Shown here piece by piece: positions 58,880 through 64,000 of a DNA stretch of 64,000 bases. Position 1 is the stretch's first letter. Every line of letters starts with the position of its first letter. The stretch comes from Mycolicibacterium bacteremicum. GTDB taxonomy: Bacteria; Actinomycetota; Actinomycetes; Mycobacteriales; Mycobacteriaceae. Location: contig NZ_CALUAE010000014.1 in the NCBI RefSeq assembly GCF_943913955.1, positions 1-64,000 of the forward strand, read 5' to 3'. The notes under the pieces were generated by a model. It had not been told where the DNA came from. It saw only the letters and a program-made list of their open reading frames with translations, and did not search any database. The position numbers and the translations under genes were made by a program.

Positions 58880-59823
58880 CTCGTCGTCAGTTCCGGTGGC
58901 GCCCAGGTGCCGTCGAGGATCTGCCGGCGTGGCCGGTACAGCCGGATGAGGTAGTTCCAGCCGTCCGGGACGATGATCGCATTCGGCGGCAGCTCGCCGT
59001 CGGTCGCGGACACGAACCGCACCGTCACCGAACCGTCCGCGTCGCGCACTCCGGTGACGCTGTTGACCGAGTACAGCCCCCGGGCGTTGGGTTCGAAGAA
59101 ACCCTTGGCGTTGTACACCGATACCGACCAGAACGCGTCGACCGGAACATCGACGAACACGAGTTCATACTCGCCCGCAGGCACTTTCGGGTCGACACCC
59201 ACATAGGCCGCCTCCGACGTCGGCAGGCCGCCCCAGCCGGCAGCGCTGCCGATCAGATGACGCACCGGGTCGACCTCGTCGCGACGGCCGAAGGTCCGGT
59301 CGAAATTCTGCAGACCGGCGGCGAGCGCCAGCAGGGCGTTGCGTGTCGCGTCCAAACCGGCAAAGTCGTAGTCGGGCAGCACGAACGGTTGCTGTGCGTC
59401 GCCGGTCAGCCCCACCGCGTCCTGGAGCTGCGCGACCGCCGCGACATCGTCGGTGCTGTTGGGGTCGACCAGGATTCGCACCGCGACGAAGGCATACCGC
59501 GACCCACACTCCTGCGCGGTCAGCACGTGCTCGCCGGGCTGGTGCAGCACGCTGTTGATGTAGTGGTCCTCGCTGACGATCATCGCCGACAGGTACCGCC
59601 CGCCCGCGTCCGGCAAGGTCAGGCGCACCGGCTCGGCGAGGTCGACCACCGCGAAGCTGTACAGCGTGTCGCGGTTGAGCCGGATGACGGTCTGCTCCTC
59701 GATCCGGGCCGGTGCCCGGTTGTGCCGAAACCGTCCGATACCGCCGGCGACGGCCTGATTGTCGTGGAACATCCGGTGGGTTTCGGCGCGGACGAAGTTG
59801 TCGGCGTTGACGCGAATCGGCAT
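58876..59823 (-). CDS. DUF1254/DUF1214 domain protein
   Basis: 315 residues from the ATG of MPIRVNADNF; an ATG at 59841 is an alternative. N-terminal DUF1254 (VRAETHRMF, QTVIRLNRDTLYSFAVVDL, GGRYLSAMIVSEDHY) and C-terminal DUF1214 (FWSVSVYNAKGFFEPNARGLYSVNS, NYLIRLYRPR). Beta-rich domains common in actinobacteria; function unknown. No signal peptide. Confidence 0.82.
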   Translation of the reverse strand: MPIRVNADNFVRAETHRMFHDNQAVAGGIGRFRHNRAPARIEEQTVIRLNRDTLYSFAVVDLAEPVRLTLPDAGGRYLSAMIVSEDHYINSVLHQPGEHVLTAQECGSRYAFVAVRILVDPNSTDDVAAVAQLQDAVGLTGDAQQPFVLPDYDFAGLDATRNALLALAAGLQNFDRTFGRRDEVDPVRHLIGSAAGWGGLPTSEAAYVGVDPKVPAGEYELVFVDVPVDAFWSVSVYNAKGFFEPNARGLYSVNSVTGVRDADGSVTVRFVSATDGELPPNAIIVPDGWNYLIRLYRPRRQILDGTWAPPELTTS

Positions 59824-59891
59824 GCGTGAATTGTCCACCATGCGCACGGCCGGTGGCGCTTGAAGGCCGACTGTCCGGGTAACCCGGACAG

Positions 59892-60544
59892 ATGTCAGCC
59901 ACCACGACCCACGCCGGCGCCGCAGACTTCCTGCCGGCGTCGCGGGACCTCGACGCCCTGGCCGAGGCCGCGCGCACCTGCCGGGGGTGCGACCTGTACC
60001 GCGACGCCGACCAGACCGTGTTCGGAGCCGGGCCAGGGACCGCTCGGATGCTGCTGGTGGGCGAGCAGCCCGGTGACCGCGAGGACCGCGCCGGTACGCC
60101 CTTCGTCGGTCCGGCGGGCCGGCTGCTCGACAAGGCGTTGGCCGCGGCGGAGATCGACCGCGCGCACGTCTACCTGACCAACGTGGTCAAGCATTTCAAG
60201 TTCACCCGCGCGAGGGCAGCGCACGCCGGATCCACAAGACGCCCAGCCGCACCGAGGTCGTGGCGTGCCGGCCCTGGTTGTTCGCCGAACTGCAGGCCAT
60301 CGAGCCCGAGGTGGTGGTCCTGCTCGGCGCGACCGCGGCCAAGGCACTGCTGGGCAACGACTTTCGGCTGACCCAGCACCGCGGCGAGGTAGTGCGGGCA
60401 CCCGGTGCCGATGTCGACGTCGTCGCCACCGTCCACCCGTCGGCGATCCTGCGGGGGTCACCCGATCAGCGCGAGAGCGCCCTGGCCGGCCTGGTCGCCG
60501 ATCTGCGCGCCGCGGCGGGTTTGTTGTCGAGCGGCGATCGCTGA
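59892..60544 (+). pseudogene. udgX: UdgX uracil-DNA glycosylase, one-base frameshift
   Basis: The first part (59892 to about 60212) encodes the UDG-type N-terminus: CRGCDLYRDA with iron-sulfur cysteines and the motif A variant LLVGEQPGDREDRAG. The second part in the -1 frame (about 60213-60544) encodes RRIHKTPSRTEVVACRPW and the motif B HPSAILRG. The frame changes within cgcgcgagggcagc (60207-60220), just before the R-loop whose His covalently binds uracil in UdgX. The insertion of one base would restore an intact protein of about 217 residues. Either a pseudogene or a sequence error. Confidence 0.8.
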
Positions 60545-61269
60545 TGGTGGTGCGGATCGGCACGTCGGGCTGGTCCTATGACCACTGGGCCGGGGTGCTG
60601 TATCCGCCGAAGCTTCCCGCCGCGCGACGGCTGGCGGTCTACGTCGACGAGTTCGACACCGTGGAGCTCAACGCCAGCTTCTACCGCTGGCCCAAGCCGA
60701 CGACGTTCGCGCAATGGCGCGACCGCCTGCCGGACGGGTTCGCGATGACGGTGAAGGCGCCCCGCGGGCTCACCCATGCCCGCCGGTTGCGGTCGCCGGA
60801 GGAATGGATCGAGCGCATCGCGGCCGGCTGGGCCGAACTCGGCTCCCGCCGCGCGGCGCTGCTGGTGCAGCTGCATCCGGCCCAGCAGCGCGACGACGAG
60901 CGTCTGGACCACTTCCTGACCGCCATGCCGGACTCGATCCCGGTGGCGATGGAATTGCGCCATCCCTCCTGGGACGACCCGGCGGTCTACGACCTGCTGC
61001 GCGGCCACGGTGCGGCCTACGTAGTGATGAGCGGTCCCGGATTACCGTGTGTGGTGGCCGCGACGGCCCAGCTGGCCTATCTGCGGCTGCACGGCCCCGG
61101 CGGCGAGGCGATGTACACCGGCTCCTACGACACCGCGGACCTGTGCCGCTGGGCCGCGGAGATCCGCAGCTGGGATGCCGAGGGCCGAGATGTGCTGGTG
61201 TACTTCAACAATGACCTCGGCGGTCACGCGGTGCGCAACGCGCAGGAATTGCGCGCCATGCTCAACTGA
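60544..61269 (+). CDS. DUF72 family TIM-barrel protein
   Basis: 241 residues. DUF72 pattern: RIGTSGWSYDHWAGVLYPP at the N-terminus, VELNASFYRWPKPTTFAQW, FAMTVKAPRGLTH, and C-terminal VYFNNDLGGHAVRNAQEL. A TIM-barrel of unknown activity. Its ATG shares a base with the udgX stop (TGATG), so translation depends on ribosomes finishing udgX; the frameshift in udgX could therefore lower its expression. UdgX-DUF72 pairing is common, and a nucleic-acid repair link is plausible. Confidence 0.87.
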   Translation: MVVRIGTSGWSYDHWAGVLYPPKLPAARRLAVYVDEFDTVELNASFYRWPKPTTFAQWRDRLPDGFAMTVKAPRGLTHARRLRSPEEWIERIAAGWAELGSRRAALLVQLHPAQQRDDERLDHFLTAMPDSIPVAMELRHPSWDDPAVYDLLRGHGAAYVVMSGPGLPCVVAATAQLAYLRLHGPGGEAMYTGSYDTADLCRWAAEIRSWDAEGRDVLVYFNNDLGGHAVRNAQELRAMLN

Positions 61270-61297
61270 CCTGACACGTGCGCGTACGGTGCTGTAC

Positions 61298-61792
61298 ATG
61301 CCGTTGCGCTATGTGGATCCCGAGAGGCCCCGCGGTTCGAAGTATCACGCCAGCGTGCGTTTCGGGCGCTCGCGTATCGGGCAGTTCGTCGCCCGGCACA
61401 TCGCCCGCCGCACCGATCCGTATCTGTTCCGGCTGACCGGCGGCCGGGTCAACATGGGCCCCATCATCAACGCCCCGCTCGTCACGACCGGCGCGAAATC
61501 CGGGAAGCGTCGGCAGGTGCAGCTGACCTACTTCCACGATGGCGCCGATGTCATCCTGCTCGCGTCCAACTACGGCGGCGCCAAACACCCGCAGTGGTAT
61601 CACAACCTCAAGGCCAACCCGGACTGCGAGTTCGGGATGGAGGACTTCACCGCGTCCGAGGTCACCGATCCTGGTGACTACGAACGGTTGTTCGGCCTGG
61701 CCGAGCGGGTGTACGCGGGCTATGACGATTACCGGGACAAGACGGCCCCGGCCGGCCGCACGATCCCGATCTTCCGGCTCACCCCGCGCTGA
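61298..61792 (+). CDS. Deazaflavin (F420)-dependent nitroreductase family protein
   Basis: 164 residues. Ddn-like: NAPLVTTGAKSGKRRQVQLTYFHDG, LASNYGGAKHPQWYHNLKANPDCEFGM and RTIPIFRLTPR, the standard split-barrel F420 family sequence. It likely reduces quinones or other hydrophobic acceptors with F420H2 at the membrane face. An in-frame GTG at 61289 could add three residues. Its end overlaps the convergent SnoaL-like gene by 14 nt. Confidence 0.88.
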   Translation: MPLRYVDPERPRGSKYHASVRFGRSRIGQFVARHIARRTDPYLFRLTGGRVNMGPIINAPLVTTGAKSGKRRQVQLTYFHDGADVILLASNYGGAKHPQWYHNLKANPDCEFGMEDFTASEVTDPGDYERLFGLAERVYAGYDDYRDKTAPAGRTIPIFRLTPR

Positions 61793-62219
61793 GGGGTGAC
61801 TGGTGCACGTCGGTGATCAGGTGCCGCAGCCGCAACGAGGCCAGCAGCCACCGATCCCCTCGGCGCAGCCACCGTTCGACGTAGTGGCCGTAGCCGGTCA
61901 CCGACATCCCGTTGTCGAAGACGGCGCGGTCCTGCACCGCCCACACCACCCGCGCCTCGGCGCCGTCGAGGTCGATCTCCGGAGTGTGCACCTGATGCAC
62001 CGTCCGTGACCCGGCGACCAGACTCTGCAGCAGCGAGAGTGTGGCATCCCGGCCCACGGTGACATCGGGTTCGGATTCCCCGTCGGTTATGCCGAATTCG
62101 ACATCCGGGGTCATCAGGTCGGCCAGGGCGTTCCAGTCGCGGGTGTCCAGCGCGCGGCAGTAGGTGGCCTTGGCCCGGGTCAGCTCGTGGGCGGCGACCA
62201 GTTCCGTCAGGCCGGTCAC
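61779..62219 (-). CDS. SnoaL-like NTF2-fold protein
   Basis: 146 residues from a GTG overlapping the P450 stop by 4 nt. NTF2-like fold: RAKATYCRALDTRDWNALADLMTPDVEFG, GYGHYVERWLRRGDRWLLASLRL. Homologues are polyketide cyclases, dehydratases and limonene-epoxide hydrolase relatives. It may act on the P450 product. A Tyr/Asp/His set is present, but a mechanism cannot be assigned. Confidence 0.83.
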   Translation of the reverse strand: MTGLTELVAAHELTRAKATYCRALDTRDWNALADLMTPDVEFGITDGESEPDVTVGRDATLSLLQSLVAGSRTVHQVHTPEIDLDGAEARVVWAVQDRAVFDNGMSVTGYGHYVERWLRRGDRWLLASLRLRHLITDVHQSPLSAG

Positions 62220-63430
62220 CTGACCGCCAGCGTCATGCTGTCGAGCCGGCGGACCAGGATGCTGGGCAGCCACTGCCCTGTGTCGTCGGCGTCGATCCAG
62301 TCGGTTCGGTCCAGCAGCATCTGCAGGACCACCCTGGTCTCCAGCCGGGCCAGCGCCGCGCCGACGCAGAAGTGCACGCCCTTACCGAAGGCGATGTGCC
62401 CCTTGGCCTCCCGGCGGTCCAGCCGGAATTCGTCGGGCCTGTCGAAGTGTTGCGGGTCGCGGTTGGCCGCGCCCCACATCAGCAGCAGCCGCGATCTGGC
62501 AGGCACCTGCACCCCGGACAGCGTGGTGTCCCTCATGACGTGCCGGTAGTGCCCGCGGAACGGTGACTCGTAGCGCAGGACCTCCTCGATGAACGCGCCG
62601 AGCAGCTCGGGATGCTCGCGCAGCCGGCGCTGGACATCGCTGTGGTTCACCAGGATCCAGGCCGCGCTACCCAGCAGTGAGGCGGTGGATTCACCGGCCG
62701 CGCTGAACAGCGTGAGCATGATGGCCAGTGCCGGTAGTTGTTCCAGTTCACCGGCGGCGTAGCGGGCCGCGAGATCGCCGATGAGTCCCGGCGCGGAACC
62801 GTCGCCGGCCCTGGCGAAATGGTCCATCACGTACCCGGAAAGCTCCATGGCCGCCATACCGGCAGCTTCCAACTGATCGGCGCTGACGATGCCGTCGAGC
62901 AGGGTCGTGGTGGCGTAGCCCAACCGGATGAGCGTGTCGACGTCGCCGTCGGGTAGCCCGAGCAGGCGGGCGACCACCATCATCGGCAGCCGGTTGGCCA
63001 CCGCACTCATCCACTCGATGCGCCCGTCGAGGAGTCCACGGGAGAAGAGGTCGACCGCGGTGGCCTCGGCGAACTCCTCGATGACGCGGATTCGCCGGGC
63101 CGACAGATGCGGCAGGAGCAGCTTGCGGTGCACATCGTGGACCGGGTCGTCGGCGGTCGCCAGGGCGTGCATCGGGCCGCCGGGGGCACCCATGTCGAAC
63201 GGGGTGACGCGGCCGTCGTCGTGGTAGACCATCGTCGCGGTCAGGTTGGAGGAGAAGTCGTCCACCCGGCCGACGGCCTCGGTCACCGCGTCCCATCCGC
63301 ACACCGCGTAGAACACGGAATCGCCGATCTGCTGTACCGGGGCGCGCTCGCGCATGCGGGTGTAGTGCGGGTAGGGATCCTGCAGGGCGTCGGCGCCGAA
63401 GATGTCCGTGACATCCGCTGACAAGGTCAT
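62216..63430 (-). CDS. Cytochrome P450
   Basis: 404 residues. I-helix SAAGESTASLLG in place of AGxxT, ExxR in EEVLR, and the haem segment FGKGVHFCVGAAL with C355 as iron ligand. A soluble bacterial class I P450 that needs ferredoxin and reductase, neither of which is encoded nearby. The substrate is unknown; family number cannot be given by eye. It is divergent from a TetR gene across a 163-bp gap with repeated TCTCAC/GTGAGA half sites. Confidence 0.9.
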   Translation of the reverse strand: MTLSADVTDIFGADALQDPYPHYTRMRERAPVQQIGDSVFYAVCGWDAVTEAVGRVDDFSSNLTATMVYHDDGRVTPFDMGAPGGPMHALATADDPVHDVHRKLLLPHLSARRIRVIEEFAEATAVDLFSRGLLDGRIEWMSAVANRLPMMVVARLLGLPDGDVDTLIRLGYATTTLLDGIVSADQLEAAGMAAMELSGYVMDHFARAGDGSAPGLIGDLAARYAAGELEQLPALAIMLTLFSAAGESTASLLGSAAWILVNHSDVQRRLREHPELLGAFIEEVLRYESPFRGHYRHVMRDTTLSGVQVPARSRLLLMWGAANRDPQHFDRPDEFRLDRREAKGHIAFGKGVHFCVGAALARLETRVVLQMLLDRTDWIDADDTGQWLPSILVRRLDSMTLAVR

Positions 63431-63517
63431 GGGGACAGCGTGGATGTCGACGAAGTCGCCGGTCAACGGTGCGCGGCGAACACGAGAAACCGCCCGGCGC
63501 AGGTCCGGTCGGGTGCT

Positions 63518-63581
63518 TCTCACCGCACGCGTGAGACCAGCGTCTTCGGCGAGAAAATCCGCCGGGTTTCTCTCACAGTGA
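63518..63581. promoter_or_regulatory. Operator-like repeats between P450 and tetR genes
   Basis: TCTCAC-N7-GTGAGA (63518-63536), GAGAAA-N10-TTTCTC (63551-63572) and TCAC-A-GTGA (63573-63581). The shared TCTCAC/GTGAGA half sites suggest binding by the divergent TetR. Confidence 0.5.
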
Positions 63582-63593
63582 TAAAAGTGCACC

Positions 63594-64000
63594 ATGGCTT
63601 CGCGCGACGCGGACACCCGCACGACACCGTCGGGTGACTGGTTGCTCGGCCGGGATCGGCACGACGAGGCGGCCGAACGGATCTACGCCGCCGCGGCCGA
63701 TCTGTTGTCGCGGCACGGGTACGAGCGTTTCAGCATCGACACCCTGGCGGCCGCAGTGCACTGTTCACCGGCGACGGTCTACCGCCACACCGGCGGTAAG
63801 GCGGCCATCCGTGACGTCGTGCTGTCCCGGCACGCCGAACGCATCCTGGACTCCGTACGCGCGGCGATCACCGACTTGACCGGACCCGACCGAATCGTCA
63901 CCGCCACGGTGGTCGCCCTGCGCCGGATGCGCGCCGACCCGCTGGCCAAGATCATGCGGTCGATGGTCACGCCGGGCGGCGACGAGTGGATCACCGAATC
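63594..64000 (+). CDS. TetR family regulator, 3' end beyond the window
   Basis: The first 135 codons are visible. HTH at about 26-72 (AAERIYAAAADLLSRHGYERFSIDTLAAAVHCSPATVYRHTGGKAAIRDVV). The ligand domain is cut off. It is divergent from the P450-SnoaL pair and is the natural candidate to repress it. The start ATG is preceded by AT-rich ATAAAAGTGC. Confidence 0.85.
   Translation, partial: MASRDADTRTTPSGDWLLGRDRHDEAAERIYAAAADLLSRHGYERFSIDTLAAAVHCSPATVYRHTGGKAAIRDVVLSRHAERILDSVRAAITDLTGPDRIVTATVVALRRMRADPLAKIMRSMVTPGGDEWITE

Noticed and set aside
59892..60544. Programmed ribosomal frameshift in udgX
   Set aside because: No slippery heptamer or downstream pseudoknot is evident, and the family elsewhere is encoded in one frame; a lesion or sequence error is simpler.
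1..64000. CRISPR arrays, tRNA or rRNA genes, prophage and IS elements
   Set aside because: No regularly spaced direct repeats, tRNA-like cloverleaf, integrase or transposase sequence was found on reading both strands.

Overview
The window reads as a high-G+C actinobacterial chromosome segment, almost certainly from a fast-growing mycobacterium (Mycolicibacterium-like). The marks are a full yrbE/mce operon, an MmpL transporter, F420/deazaflavin-type oxidoreductases, DUF732 and DUF5302 proteins, a fasciclin protein and many fadE/ech/thiolase genes. It is densely coding, with many ATGA/GTGA overlaps. No rRNA, tRNA, CRISPR array, prophage or IS element was recognised.

Layout. (1) 1-30 kb follows, in inverted orientation and from memory, the M. 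tuberculosis block Rv1158c to about Rv1140: Ala/Pro-rich secreted proteins, an HhH-GPD protein, a Rv1155-type oxidoreductase, tandem Omt-type methyltransferases, a GntR regulator with a class III-type sirtuin, a methyltransferase, an unsplit mmpL13, an SDR, mcr, an enoyl-CoA hydratase-family protein and a CPBP protease. Into this block are set a LytS/LytTR two-component system with two actP/mctC-type symporters and their small membrane partners (3.4-9.7 kb), and an EthA-like Baeyer-Villiger monooxygenase divergent from a PucR-type regulator (13.2-16.0 kb). (2) 28-40 kb holds transporters, a gamma-carbonic anhydrase, a fasciclin protein, a beta-oxidation operon (thiolase, hydratase, acyl-CoA dehydrogenase) facing a FadR-type regulator, a DUF3556 membrane protein behind a perfect KstR-type box, a DoxX protein, and an SDR/TetR pair with operator-like palindromes on both start codons. 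(3) 40.4-53.3 kb is one 12-gene mce operon: yrbEA-yrbEB-mceABCDEF, two Mce-associated proteins, an alpha/beta hydrolase and a wax-ester-synthase-like protein with a degenerate active-site motif. (4) 53.4-64 kb holds a TetR regulator divergent from a hydrolase and a three-part APH/beta-barrel/aminotransferase fusion, a papain-like hydrolase, a DUF1254/DUF1214 protein, a frameshifted udgX followed by a DUF72 gene, a deazaflavin-type oxidoreductase, and a P450/SnoaL pair divergent from a TetR gene cut by the window edge.

The main themes are uptake and turnover of lipids and short carboxylates under local repressors (TetR, GntR/FadR, PucR, LytTR). Many gene pairs have palindromes between them that look like operators. 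Several starts sit 6-7 nt after a TANNNT -10 element and look leaderless. A 55-bp hairpin repeat with an invariant single-stranded segment occurs three times at gene ends. Locus tags and recalled synteny come from memory, not from a search.
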